A stretch of DNA of 64,000 nt from Neocallimastix lanati (nom. inval.) (lineage: Eukaryota; Neocallimastigomycota; Neocallimastigomycetes; Neocallimastigales; Neocallimastigaceae), in NCBI GenBank assembly GCA_016946835.1, contig JACVTC010000051.1, positions 1 through 64,000 on the forward strand, in the 5' to 3' direction. Positions 49,071 through 62,700 of this stretch are shown piece by piece; position 1 is the stretch's first letter, and each line of letters starts with the position of its first letter. The position numbers were made by a program, and so were the translations under genes. The notes below the pieces were generated by a model that saw only the letters and a list, made by a program, of their open reading frames with translations, did not search any database and was not told the origin of the DNA.

Positions 49071-50759
49071 ATATTTTATTATAATAAATAATAAAATCAA
49101 ATAATTAATATATTTATTGTGAAAAATTTATCTACATAAAAAAAATTCAGTATATATGTACATAAATAATTTTTTTTATTTAAAAAATGCTATGATGCTT
49201 TGATATTATTTATTAAAATTATATTTATTTTTATATTAAACTTTTTCTTAATATTTTTTTTTTTTATTTTTTTTTTTATTGTTTATAATTATTGTTATAC
49301 TTTTAATTTTCATCATTCTGTTTATATTTTTTTTTAAGTATTAAGTAGCATTATATCATATGAAATATTATATAGTTATCCTAACTTTATTTTATTTTAT
49401 TTTATTACATTCAATCTATATTTCATATATATATTTTAGCTATTTATATTATTTTATTTAATTTGTACTTTCATATCTATTATTCATTTTATTTTTTTTT
49501 TTATTGAATCAGAGAAAAAACAAAGTTTGATACAATAAAAAAAAAAAAAAATAGACTTGTTTTAATTTTTATCCTAAACTTTAATTATTAATATCTTTCA
49601 TGAGATATAATTTAACCATAATTTTTATTTTTTTGTTAATCATTAAAAAAAAAAAAATTAAAATAATATATAATATATATATATATATTTACAGAAATTG
49701 ATATTTAGATATGCAATTGTTGAATTTATTATAATAAATAGTAATAATATTTGTTGTCTTTATCGAATGTTACATTATCTTACCTTAAATCTAAGACATG
49801 AATTATGAAGGTAAGAAATACGAATGATCAAAATTAAGTTTGAAAGTTATAATTTGCCATTGGCTTGCGTTAAGATTTCTAAAGAAAAATATTTTTATAC
49901 TAAAATAAAAAAAAAATAATATTAAATAATATACATATATATATGCTTTCATGTAATTATAAAACTTTTATATTTTAATTATTAAAATTATTAAATATTA
50001 TAATTTTTTAAATTAAAAGTTCTCAAATTATTTAATAAAACACTAATATTTTATAAATTTATACAATATAAAATGTTTATTTAAACAAATTTCATTAAAT
50101 CTTTCAGTAAATCTAAATATAATTTAAAAATTTATTTCAAGAGAGATTTATTGAAAAAGCTTTGTAATACTCTTTTAGGATAAAATTTTAATCTAAGTAC
50201 AATAATAATTAATTCATATCTAGTATTTTTTTTGTAAACATATATAGATACACACATAGTGGGTACACATATCCAATTAGTGCCCAATAATTATTACTGT
50301 AGGTGTGATGATATTTAGCATACCAGTACAGCGTCGCCGCTCACAACACATCTTTACACGTCTGCCCGGTACTGAATTCCCTATGCATTCCCGTATATAT
50401 ATCCATTAACCATGAGCATACGAAATGGAAATTATTTTGTTATTTTTAATAAAATATAGAGAAGTATTTTTATTTATAATAATATTAAATAGAATAATAT
50501 TTTTATAAAAGAATTTTGTACTACTTAACATCTTTATTATATATATATATAAAATTATTAGTTTTACATTATTATTAAATTATAAATACTAATAAGTATA
50601 TACTATATATATATATTTTATTTATTTTTAAATGAAAAAAAAATATATATATAATAAAATCAAAATTTTAATTTTTAATTTTTTTTAATTTGAAAATGAT
50701 AATATTAAGTATAATACATAGTAATGTTAATAATACTAATAATAAATTCTTTGGACTTT

Positions 50760-50760
50760 C

Positions 50761-50802
<42 letters not shown>

Positions 50803-50876
50803 GTAATAATAGTAGCAATAATAATAATAATAATAATAGTAATAATAGTAGCAATAATAATAATAATAATAATAGT
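50760..50876. repeat. (AAT)n microsatellite with AGT/AGC interruptions
   Basis: AAT units with a repeated AGTAATAATAGTAGC insert occurring twice at regular spacing, indicating expansion of a composite unit. Confidence 0.9.
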
Positions 50877-50989
50877 GAAAATATTTTTAATAATGAATTA
50901 ATAAATATAAATTCATTTATTTACAATTATATACAATATTTTTTTAGTTTTTGAAAATCAAGTTTATATGTATATTTTATTATATTTTT

Positions 50990-51104
50990 TATTATTAAGT
51001 AAATTGTTATATTTTATTTTAATTAAATTCAGTTTGTAGGTTAATTTTTTAAGTAAATTGTTATATTTTATTTTAATTAAATTCAGTTTGTAGGTTAATT
51101 TTTA
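50990..51104. repeat. 53-bp tandem duplication
   Basis: Two near-identical copies of TAAGTAAATTGTTATATTTT continuing through AATTCAGTTTGTAGGTTAAT. Confidence 0.85.
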
Positions 51105-51483
51105 TTTTATGTATTATACATCAAAGATATAAATTTTTTCAAATAATATTATATAATAATGTATATTGAATAAAACTAAATTAAATTTAATTAATAAATC
51201 ATTTATTAAAATTTTTCAACTATTTAAATTCAATACATATTAATAATATCAATTATATAAATATATATATATTTAATCTTCTTTTTATATTTAAATATTG
51301 TAGTCCAAGAGAAAAAAAATTTTTTTTTTTTTATTGTCAGTTTATTTTTTTTTGTTTAGTCTTGTTGGAAAAGAATTGAATAAACGAAGAAAAAAAAAAT
51401 AAAAAAAGAAATCATAAATAATAAATAATTACTTAGATATAAATATTAATTATATATAATTAATAATAATAATAAAATCAAAA

Positions 51484-51700
51484 TGGTTTCAATTCCAATT
51501 GTTATCAAATGGGCAGGAAAAAAAGTAATAATTAAAACAATGAAATAAAATAAAATAAAATAAAATAAAATAAAATAAAATAAAATAAAATAAAATAATT
51601 AATGGATTAAAAATTATTTCGTTATTTATATTAATAAAAAATGAATATTTTAGAACTAGTTACTAATAAATATTTAATTAAATTACTAGATAATATTTAA

Positions 51701-51737
<37 letters not shown>

Positions 51738-52957
51738 ATAATAGTAATATTAATTAATCAATTCAATCAAAATGAATTGCTGTTGATTATTGTTGATTTA
51801 TTAAATAAATATCAACGTTATTTATATAATAAGAATAATAAAAATAAAAATAAAAATAAATAAATATTATTTATATTAAATATAAAAAAAAATAATAAAA
51901 AAATAGAATGATATTAACAAAATTATAATTTTTATTTTTGAAGGAAAATAATATTAGTTACATTGAAGTTTTAAAATTTTTATTGTATTGTATTATAAAA
52001 TATATAAATTAAAAAATAAAATCAAACTTAAAAAGAATATGTAGTAAAAAAGGAAAAGAAAAGGAAGCAAAAAAGTTAAATAATAGTTTAATATATAACA
52101 AAATAAAACAAATACATTATAAAATCATTGATCATATAATATATTTAATAGAAGACCATAAGTCATTTAAAATTTCTTTTTTAATTTCAAGATTAAAACT
52201 TATTTAAAATTTAAAAATAATAGTTTTGAAATAATTTTAATTTATTATTTATTTATTTATATTATTGATATTTTAGTATGACGTTGAAGTTGATGTCAGT
52301 CAACCTGCTGGTGTATTTAAACAAAAATTATATGAATTAACAGGTGTTCCAACTGAGTAAGAAATTGAATTATTACAGTAATTTTATTTCAAAAATATAT
52401 ACAATTTATTTAATAATTTTTTTAATATATAATAATTTTATTTTTTAAAAGTCGTCAAAAAGTTTTAATTAAAGGTGGAATGTTAAAAGATGATACTGAC
52501 TTATCTACTTTAAAACTTAAACCTGTAAATATATATATATTGATATCTATATATATATCTATATATTTTTTTCCCGTTTTAATTAAGTATATTCTAATTT
52601 AACAATTCTATTGATTTAATTTCATTAATTTCTTTTCTTGTTAACATAAATATCAAAATAGAAACAAATGATAATGGTAAAAATTATATTTAAATTTTGT
52701 TATATAAGATCAAAATCTCATTTGAATTTTTAACTTTTTATATAATAATTATAGATGATGGGTACTGCTGGTGAACTTCCAAAGGAACCAGTAAAGAAAA
52801 CTGTATTTGAAGAAGATATGACTGAAGAACAATTAGCTGAAGCTGTAAATTTTATTTTCATTTTTATATTTCTTAACACTGATAATATTTGCGCTTTTTA
52901 TATGTTAAAAAGAAAATATTTATAATATAAATAATATTTCTGTTATTGTAGAAAATG

Positions 52958-52996
<39 letters not shown>

Positions 52997-55885
52997 TTTT
53001 TATAATATAAATAATACAAATATATCTATATAAAATACATTTATTTTTTAAAGTACAAGGTTCCAAGTGGTTTAGTTAACCTCGGAAGTATGTTAAAAAT
53101 GTTAAATATATATAAGAGTTAAAAATAAAAAAAAAAAAAAAAAAAAATACGAAATGATTAATAAAATCGTATATAATTCATACTACATAATTAATATAAA
53201 TAGATACTTGTTATATGAATGCTACTTTACAATGTATGCGTGCAATTCCAGAACTTCAAGAACAATTAAATACGTAAAATATCAACATTTCTTATTTATT
53301 ATTTCAAATAAAATACAATATAAAAAAATGAAAATTCAAATTAAATAATTTGTGCCTCATAAAAAAAAAATATTGATTAGTATTAATTTTTCTTAACAAT
53401 ATTTTATTCTAAAGTATTACTGATTCAATTGGTACTGATGCCCATAAAAATCTTGCTATTTCTCTTCGTGATTTATATCAAAAATTATCCAATTCATCCA
53501 ATGCTTTTACTCCATTAGTTTTTCTTCAAGTAGATTATTACATTAAAAAAAAAAAAAAATAAAAATAAAAAAATAAAATAATATACATAAATGTATATTT
53601 ACCTTTATTTTAAATATTTATAAATAGACTTTAAGAGCTGCTTTTCCACAATTTGCTGAAAGAGGTGCTCATGGATTTTTACAACAAGATGCAGAAGAAT
53701 GCTGGGGTCAATTAGTTACAAGTCTTAAAGATTGTACTCCAGGTAGAACAATTGAAGGCCAAACTGATTCTTCAAAATCATTCGTTGATCAATTTTTAAA
53801 AGGAGAATTTACTTCTGAGTATATATCATTTTATTTATTTCAGAAAATTTTAATTATAATAAATAAATTAATAATTAATAAAAATAAATTAAAATATTAT
53901 AGAATTGTTTGTGATGAAGATCCAGAAGATAAAACTACAACAACTGAATCTTTCTTAAAATTGCCAGTTAATATTTCAAGTGGAAGTATGTATCATAAAA
54001 ATATAAAATAATAGATAAATAAATAAATAGTAATAATAAATAATAAATAATAAATAATAAATAATAAATAATAAATAATAAATAATAAATAATAAATAAT
54101 AAATAATAAATAATAATAAATAATAAATAATAAATAATAAATAATAAATAATAAATAATAAATAATAAATAATAAATAATAAATAATAAATAATAAATGA
54201 TAAATAATAAATGATAAATAATAATTAATAAATAAATAATAATAATAATAATAATAGTAATAATAGTAATAATAGTAATAACAATAATAATAACAACAAT
54301 AATAATAAAACTATACATATTAATTATAAATATTTATTATAAATTAATACTAATGTCATTATAAATTGTTAATTAATATATATTTATTTATTTTTTTTAA
54401 TGTCATTATATACAGTTTCAACTTATATGCTATCTGAAATTGAAAATGTATATTTAATAATTTAATAATATAATTTTTATTATAATATAATTTAATATTA
54501 TTTATTTTTTAAAACAAATATATATTTTATTTTTAATATATATTTTTCATCATTAATTTATAATAATATGAATATTTGCATATATATATATATAATTAAA
54601 TATTTTGAATTATTAAAAAAAAAAAAAGAGTTTAACTCAACAAATTGAAAAATTCTCTGATAAACTTAATAAACAAGCTATGTATACTAAGAAATCTAAA
54701 ATTAGTAGACTTCCATCATATATTACAATCAATTTCATTCGTTTCCAATGGAAGCAAACTGAACAAATCAGAGCTAAAATTTTAAAGGTATAAATGCTTG
54801 TATATATTTTTATAAATTTATAAATATCTTTTTATTTATTAATTAAATAAAATTATAAACATAATCATTTTGTTTATATAAACATGAAATTATATATAGC
54901 GTGTTAAATTCCCATTAGACTTAGATATGACACCATATTGTACACCAGAACTTCAAGAAAAATTAAAGGTCGGTAAAGCTAAGATAAAGGAAATGCAAGA
55001 TAAGGAATTAGAAAAAAAGGTACTTCACTTATAATATGTCGCTTTATATATATATATATAATAAATATTATATAATATTAATTTTATTTTTATTTATATT
55101 TATTTATTATTTATTATTTTTATTTTTATTTTATTTTATTATTATTATTATTTTTTTTAATGAAAATTTATTGAAATTTAGAAAAGAGAAAAAGCTTTAA
55201 AAGATAATCCATTAATTGCTAAAGATGAAGATGTAAAGATGGAAGATTCTAATAAAGTTCAAAAGAAACAATATGAAATTTACAGAGACTTAAATATTGA
55301 TAATAGTTTAATAGAAGATGTTGGTGCTAATGTTACTGGTCAAGTGAGTATAATAATTAATTAAATATATGATATTTTAAGGAATAATTATTTATATATA
55401 ATTTAAAATAAATAAATATAAAATAAAAAGTATGATCTCGTTGCTGTTCTTACTCACATGGGTAGAAATGCTGATTCTGGTAATTAAAATCTGTATAATA
55501 AAAAGAAAAAATTAAAAAAATAGTTATACATTTAATATTAATAATAAATATTTATATTATTTATTTAGGTCACTACATTGGTTGGGTTAGACAAGAAACT
55601 ACTGACAATTGGTGTAAGTATTATAATTCAATGATTAAACATTATAAATATTTAAATTTATATTTATTTTCAATTAAAACGGAAATAATAATAAAATTTT
55701 ATTTGTTCAATTTATTAGGGAAATTCGATGATGACAAGGTTACTGCTATTACTTCTGAAGATATTCCAAAATTAGAAGGTGGTGGTGACTGGCATACCGG
55801 TACGCATTATAAAATTTTAAAATTATTTAAAGTATAATATATTTAAAAGTTAATATAATTTATTAATGTAAATTTTTATATGAAT

Positions 55886-55916
<31 letters not shown>

Positions 55917-55980
55917 TAAATTATTATTTATATTATTAGCTTATATTTGCTTATACAAGGCTAAAGAATTAAAAGAATAA
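51484..55980 (+). CDS. UBP6: USP14/Ubp6 proteasome-associated deubiquitinase
   Basis: Eighteen short exons sum to 1,482 nt, 493 residues (human USP14 has 494): 51484-51525, 52277-52356, 52452-52524, 52662-52676, 52755-52844, 53054-53087, 53204-53273, 53415-53529, 53628-53818, 53903-53985, 54416-54447, 54629-54787, 54900-55019, 55182-55343, 55431-55479, 55569-55613, 55719-55799, 55940-55980. It trims ubiquitin chains at the 26S proteasome. Residues 1-75 form the ubiquitin-like domain that docks on the regulatory particle. The catalytic Cys is residue 114 (NLGNTCYMNATLQC), the same number as in human USP14. The His box is ADSGHYIGW (His440), followed by WWKFDDDKV. GDWHTAYICLYK closes the fold. 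Every join keeps frame with GT...AG introns; exon 4 is only 15 nt (KQMIM). One intron holds a heptamer microsatellite. Confidence 0.95.
54025..54215. repeat. Heptanucleotide microsatellite inside a USP14 intron
   Basis: (AATAATA)n array within the intron 53986-54415, followed by AGT-interrupted AAT units. It makes this intron the longest of the gene. Confidence 0.9.
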
Positions 55981-56146
55981 ATATAATAAAAATTTAAAAA
56001 AAAAAAAAATAAAAAAATAAAAATAAAAATAACTAAGATTAAAGCAAAACAATTAATTAAAATCAATAATTGAAATAATGAATTTACATAGGTTTAAAAT
56101 TAGCATTTAAATATGAAATATAATTTATAAAGAAATTTAAAATTTC

Positions 56147-56177
<31 letters not shown>

Positions 56178-56216
56178 TAATAATAATAATAATAAAATAA
56201 CATAAAATAATATAAA

Positions 56217-56256
<40 letters not shown>

Positions 56257-56705
56257 GAAAAACTAAAATAAAACTAAAAATAATAAAATTAATTAAAATC
56301 CTTCAAATTTATTAAATCATTTACTTTTTATATTTATATTTGGTTTATTATTTATTTATAAATATGGCGTAATATTATTTTTATTTTATTTTTTAAATTT
56401 TAGAGTATAATTTATTTTTAAAAATATTTTATAAAAAGTAATAAAGTAAAATCTAAATGTAATACAATATATATTATTATTATTTTTTTTTATATATACA
56501 TAATTAAAGATAATGAAATATTCTATTGTATTGAAAAATACATCCATAAGTAAACCCTTATGATTAGTATAACTTTCTAAATTTTTTATTGTTATTATAA
56601 TTATTATTACTGTTATTATTATTATTATTACTGTAAATTTTGATGAACATATATATATATAAATAAAAGTATTTTTTTTATTCTATTTGTTAAAATATTA
56701 TAATA
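55981..56705. other. Convergent intergenic region
   Basis: Lies between the 3' ends of the USP14 and dynein genes. A runs near 56154-56178 and 56219-56245 and generic A/T; both transcripts must end here, but no specific terminator signal can be picked out. Confidence 0.6.
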
Positions 56706-59700
56706 TTATATATCAGACTTCAAAGAACAAATTAATGCAACACCTCTTTTAATCCAATGACTTTGAGGTTTATCTGAAGGTAAATCTATTGTTAAGACAT
56801 AATTGGTTGAATGACCAGTTGTTGATAATGTACCTTTTAATAATATTATATAGATAATAATTAATAATGTTTAAATAAATAAATAAAAATAAAAATTAAA
56901 AATAATTTTTTTTTTTTTTTTTTAAACAAGTATTTTCAACAAATATATTTTTATTTAATAATTATAATAATTAAATAATTAAATAATTATATTAAAATAA
57001 TGATAGTATATATATATGTATATATTTAATTATTTACCTGCTCTTGTTAAAGTTTTATAAACTGGACATTCATAAATATTTTTAGTTGGTTTAACTCTAT
57101 TTGGAACTGGAAGAAGCCATATAATCGGCATCTTTGTATATAAAACTTTTGGACTTGATTCAGCTAAAACACCTGAATCACTATCCCATCGAGCTCCTTC
57201 CAAGAAGAATCCAGAAATATAACATCCATCCTTTGGTTTTAATAATACTTCATTTATTGGTGTTTCAATTACAATGAAATCAAACGACAGTATATCAATT
57301 GAATATTTATATTTTCTTGCATAGTTTTGTAATGTACCTGTAAGGAAAGCTTGTGGGAAGAAGAAACCACTAATCCAAAAGACCGTTGGTATTCCATTAT
57401 CAATCCAATTTTTAATAAATTTAATTCTTTCATTTAAATCGTTTACCCAACCGGATAGAGATTTTAAAGATGGATAGGCCTTGGCATGCCATGCTTCAGG
57501 AACTTGATTAAGATATATACTTTCACACATACTTTCTAAGAATTCAGACATAACTACTAAACCTTTCAACGCTTTCATAACTTCTTTCAATGAACTGTGA
57601 ATTTCTGCTAATAATTTATTGTAACGTACGACTTCTTGTACTAATACTGTTGACATAGATTCTGAATAATTGGTTGGATATTTCTTTTGAATAGCTTCTA
57701 AGTCCATTGGGTATGGAATCTTTTCTTCAATAGATTTAGTAGTTTCCAAAAGTTGTTCTTCACGACTTTCACCAGTATTACTCTTAGAAGTATGTGGCAT
57801 AAGCATAAGTAGAGTGGCAAATGTACTATAGACTTCCTTTTGAGCATAAGATATATTGGCATTTTCATGCATAGAGAAGATTTCTGCTGTTTCATCAATT
57901 GGTAATGATTTAATATAGTTTTTATAACTGCTACTGGTTTCTCCTGCAATGGAATAGTATATTCCAGAGCTTGAGAATTTATAACCTTCTTTAAGTGCTT
58001 CCGGACAATAGAATCCATCTAAAATATTCATAATTAAACGTCTATCCCAATCATCTGTGACACGTCCACCATAATTAATTTGACCTACTGTATATTTCAG
58101 TACCTTAAATGGAATTTCTTCGTATTCTTCTAAATACATTTTCAATTGCTTAGCACAAATTTGAAGATCTCCTTCGGTAAATTCATATGGAATATTCCAT
58201 CCAAGCGAACCAAACTTTCTTCTTTCTTGAACAACTGCATGGAAGAACGCAAGTGCAAAATGTAAACGTCTCCAAGGTATTGGTTTAGTACAACTATCTA
58301 GATAATCATCCGTGATGGTTGAATAGGTTCTCATTAAATTGGCCTTTATACCAAATGAAGGTTCAACCGTTAACTTAATACCATTTTGAAGAATAGCTAC
58401 AGGGAATTTATCTGATGGCATACTTGTCAACCATAATCTGAAATCTCTATGAACTTTATCAAGAGTAATTGAATCTACAATTTTATCTAATGTTGGCATC
58501 CAACTTGGACTTAAATGACAATTTTGTAATAAAATCCATAATCCCTTTTCCATACCATCTTTAATTAATTTTTCGGCTCTTGGACCTTGACCTTGACCTA
58601 ACGAAACAGAATATAATTTCTTACTGAATCTGCATTCTTCAGCATATTTGTAAAGGTTAGTAGCAGGATCAGCACCAGCAGAAAGAATGAAAATTAATGG
58701 AGTCATTGGTGTGGATTCCTTATAAAGTTCGGATAAGGCTGAATTTTGTGGCTCAATAAATTGTTCACTTAATACATCAGCAACAAATTCTTGAATGGCC
58801 GTAATGACTCTATCCACACGAATACAACGAAGAACTAATATCTTTTGGAATTGATTAAGTTTACTATGCCAACGACCAGATAAACGTTCTTTATGTGGAT
58901 TTTGACTATCAAATATCTTTTCAAATATTTCTGTTTTATAGATAACTTCATCATCAAATCCGTCAAATGCTTTTAGGGAAGAAAGTGTTTGAATTTCATT
59001 CCATGATTGACTGGTTAACCATTGTTCTGCTGGATTTGGTTTACTTGTGTCAACCTTGTTACTTACGGTTCCTGTAATCAAGAATTTATATTCTTCTTCA
59101 TCAATCTTATTTTCATTCATTAATATTCTTGTTGTTAATAAGAAGGAGAACATCAATTTGTGCTTTTCGAACAAACTTCTACAGATGTTAGTATAGAGTG
59201 AGAAAGTGAAATAATCATTAATATTAGTAATTCTAACTTCAATATCGTTGGAAGGCTCTGAATTGGTGATCGAATTAACGAAAAGATTAAGGAACCATGT
59301 TAATGAATATTGATACATAGGATCAATAGCAGAGAGTTCTACAATACAGAAGAAAAGAATTCTAGTTCTTACGGCTACCGCTGAATATGAATTTCTTGTA
59401 ATATCAATATCCTTTTCTGTAGTTTCAGCTTCTAAAACTTTTTCTTTAATTTCAGATGAGGTAACTTTGGAAGCAGCCAAAGTATCAATTAAACGTTCAT
59501 CATCTACAGGACTACCTTGTACAGTAGACAATAGATATAGAATCTTATCTTCAATATCTTTTAATTCCTTTTTCATTTGGGCATTACTAATTACAAGGGA
59601 ATTTTTAATTTCTTCTAAATCTGGACGTTCATTAGCAACAACAATACCAAGCAATTGATCTTCTAGACCACTTGGAGCTAATGTAAAGTTAACAATAGTT

Positions 59701-62700
59701 AACATGGCATATATTTCTGGAGTATAATGTGGATTTGGAAGTTTAGTGGTAATATAAAGCTTAAAATCTGAATGATATGGAATAACGTTATCACCTAGTT
59801 TAATAACTTGACTACCTCCTTGTAAATAAACTTGTCTTAATAATATAGGATCTAAAGCAGGGTCTAACTTCTCACCAATATTTTCAATTAATACTGGCTT
59901 ACCAAATCGAATAGCATTTTCTAGTGTTCTAATATAGTTTTGATCAGTAAGCTTCACTATTTCAAGATTTTTCTCCTTTTCCATATTTCTTATCCATTTA
60001 TTGGCTTGCCCTTGTGGATCTATTAACAGTGGCCATCTTTGTGAATGATGAATAATGAGACCATTATCCCTAGAGAAGGAATCCTTTGGTAAACCAAAAA
60101 CTTCCCATTCACGTAAAAGTACTGGATCACCAAGAATATCCCAAAGAGATACATTATAAGAATGTGGTATATTTAAGCTGTTAAATTCATCCATCCATTC
60201 TTCAATTAATTCAGCACGATATTCGGATGAAAAGGCTCCTAAATAGGCAATGGAACCTGAAGCAATTAAAATATCACCAACAGCATTTTCAATAGATTTA
60301 TCAAATCCATTTACTGATTCAGACCATCTCTTTCTTTCATCGGATAAACCAGTAATAAGTTTTTGAGCTCTTGTTAACTTTAAATTACATTCATCTACTT
60401 TTTGCTTTAATTCTTCCTTCTTTAAAATTAAATCTTCATATTGTCTTTCCATTTCATGAATATTATTATCAACAGCTTGAAGTTCTCTCTTGGATTCATC
60501 CAAGGAAGCCAATGTTTCCTCTAAAACTTTTTGAGCTTCTTTTAATTTTTCTCTTTTAGGTGCAACTGCTTTTGCTACCCAATAATACTTTTCCATAGCT
60601 CTTACCCACTGACAAATAGATTTAGCAGCTTTTGACACGTGGGCAATAACCGAAACTTGAAATTCGGGACTCTCAATATATGGTTTAATTTTCAAGATGG
60701 TTTGTTCGGAAATATTATCTTTATCGAAATTCATTAAACTATCCAAGAATTTTGCTGGATCTGCTAATAAAGCCTTACCGACATCCCAATAATCATCCAC
60801 TTTCTTACCAATCTTATCACTATCTACTCTCTTTGGCTTAATTCCTTTCATAATACAAACAGCTTCAATAACCAGTTTAACACCTTCTGGTGGACGTTGC
60901 ATACTTCTTACTTCAATAACATCATTCTTTGATAAACTATTAAGACTTTCTAAAGCAGCATCTAATGCTGGTAAAGCTTCATCTAAATCTCTTTGAGATT
61001 CATCAGCAATTTTCTTTGTTTCTTCTGCTTTATTGGAAGCAAATTCTTCCTTTTTCAACACGGATTCTCTTATAACTTGAGCAGCAGCCTTATCTTCAGA
61101 AATTTGTTTCATTGTTCTTTCCACTTCTTCTGAAGTTTGAAGTAATAAAGGTTGAGTGTTTTTAAGTTCTTCTTGAAGCGATTCAACTTCTTTGGTAGCA
61201 TTCAATAACTTTTCTAAACCTGTAGAAATTCTATTACGAAGAGTTGTTAAATCATTTTTCTTCTTTTCCAATAATGTTTTATACAATGTTAATAATTCTA
61301 GATAACTTTTTGGTGTGACAAAGTTATGTCTGTTCAATTGAGTTTCAAATTTTATACATTTTTCTCTTACAGATTCGTGAATAAATACACAATAAGATAC
61401 AATACCTTCCATTACTTCTTCATCACCAATATCTGATATTTCTATTTATTTATTTATATATAATACATAATAAATATTAATATATAAAATTGATGTAGTA
61501 ATTTATATTCATATTAATTGAGTTATATATATAAATTTTTTTTTTTTTAAAATAAATAAATAAAAAAAAAATAATATATATAAAATTGATAAAAATAAAA
61601 AAAAATTAAAAAATATATATTAATAATAATATTGTAATGATAATAATAATAATATAATAATAACGAAAATAAACTAACCTGATATAAAGTTGGCAGCAAC
61701 CGATTGAAGAGCTTCTTCTGGCCACATAGTAAACCAATCAATTGTACAACAGTTAACAAGGGATGGGAACATTCTAAGTCTTGTTGTAAATGATTCACCC
61801 ATAGGACTCATACATAGAATTAGATGAAGGAATTTTTTAACCCTTCCAACATAAAGAGCAAACAAGTTTTCTTTCGTTGGTATAAACGTATTGGTTTGTG
61901 GGAATCTTTGTCTCATATTGTTAATAATTTGATCCATTTCATCAGGGGTATAAATATTTGGTACATCACCAGAATTTAATATATTATTAATATCTTCAAA
62001 GTATGTTTCAGAAACAATTTGTGTATCTGATATTAAGAATACTATTGATTTTTCTTCTAAACCTGCACCCATCATAACATGCTTTATATCATCATGCCAT
62101 TCTTGTGTTCCATAGTTCTTGGAGAGCTCAATTTGATAAATTTCATAATCTTCCATAAATATAGCTAATTTAGAGAGAGATTGACGACCACTACCACCAA
62201 CACCAAGTAATAATGCATTACCTTGGGGTTGACGAATAATTCTACATATTTTAGAGATATGCTCAACAGCATCAAGGAAAAGTACTAATTTCATCGGTGA
62301 GGTGACTGAGGTATTATAATCTTCTAAATAATTATCAATGGTTTTTGCCAATTTTTTCAAATCCTTGACTTCACAATAAACTTTATTATCTGAATTTGGA
62401 TTCATGTAGTCACCATAAATTAATGGTTCTTGTTCAACAACATTCGAATAATTCATTTTAAGTATTTTATTCATTACAGATTTAATTTCGTCTAAGAACC
62501 AGCCTCTGTCAGTATCGTCAATTAAACGATCTTGGAATACTCTTAAGCATTCGTGAATCCATAATCTAACAATATCATTTGGATCAATAATTGTACTAGG
62601 TCCAACATCAAGCATACCCTTAAATACTTTGGAAAGATCACGAAGATTGAAGGTATAATGGGATTTAGCAGGAGTTGGTAAAAGTTCCTGTCTAATTGTA

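Larger units (their letters stand above)
48424..51483. other. Gene-free region with several simple repeats
   Basis: Holds the heptamer array (48495-48660), an (ATT)n tract (48992-49070), an (AAT)n tract with AGT/AGC variants (50760-50876) and a 53-bp duplication (50990-51104). A complex patch at 48779-48868 (GGAGCAATCAACAACCCGAC) and another at 50275-50420 (GTACAGCGTCGCCGCTCAC) have no recognised function. Confidence 0.6.
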
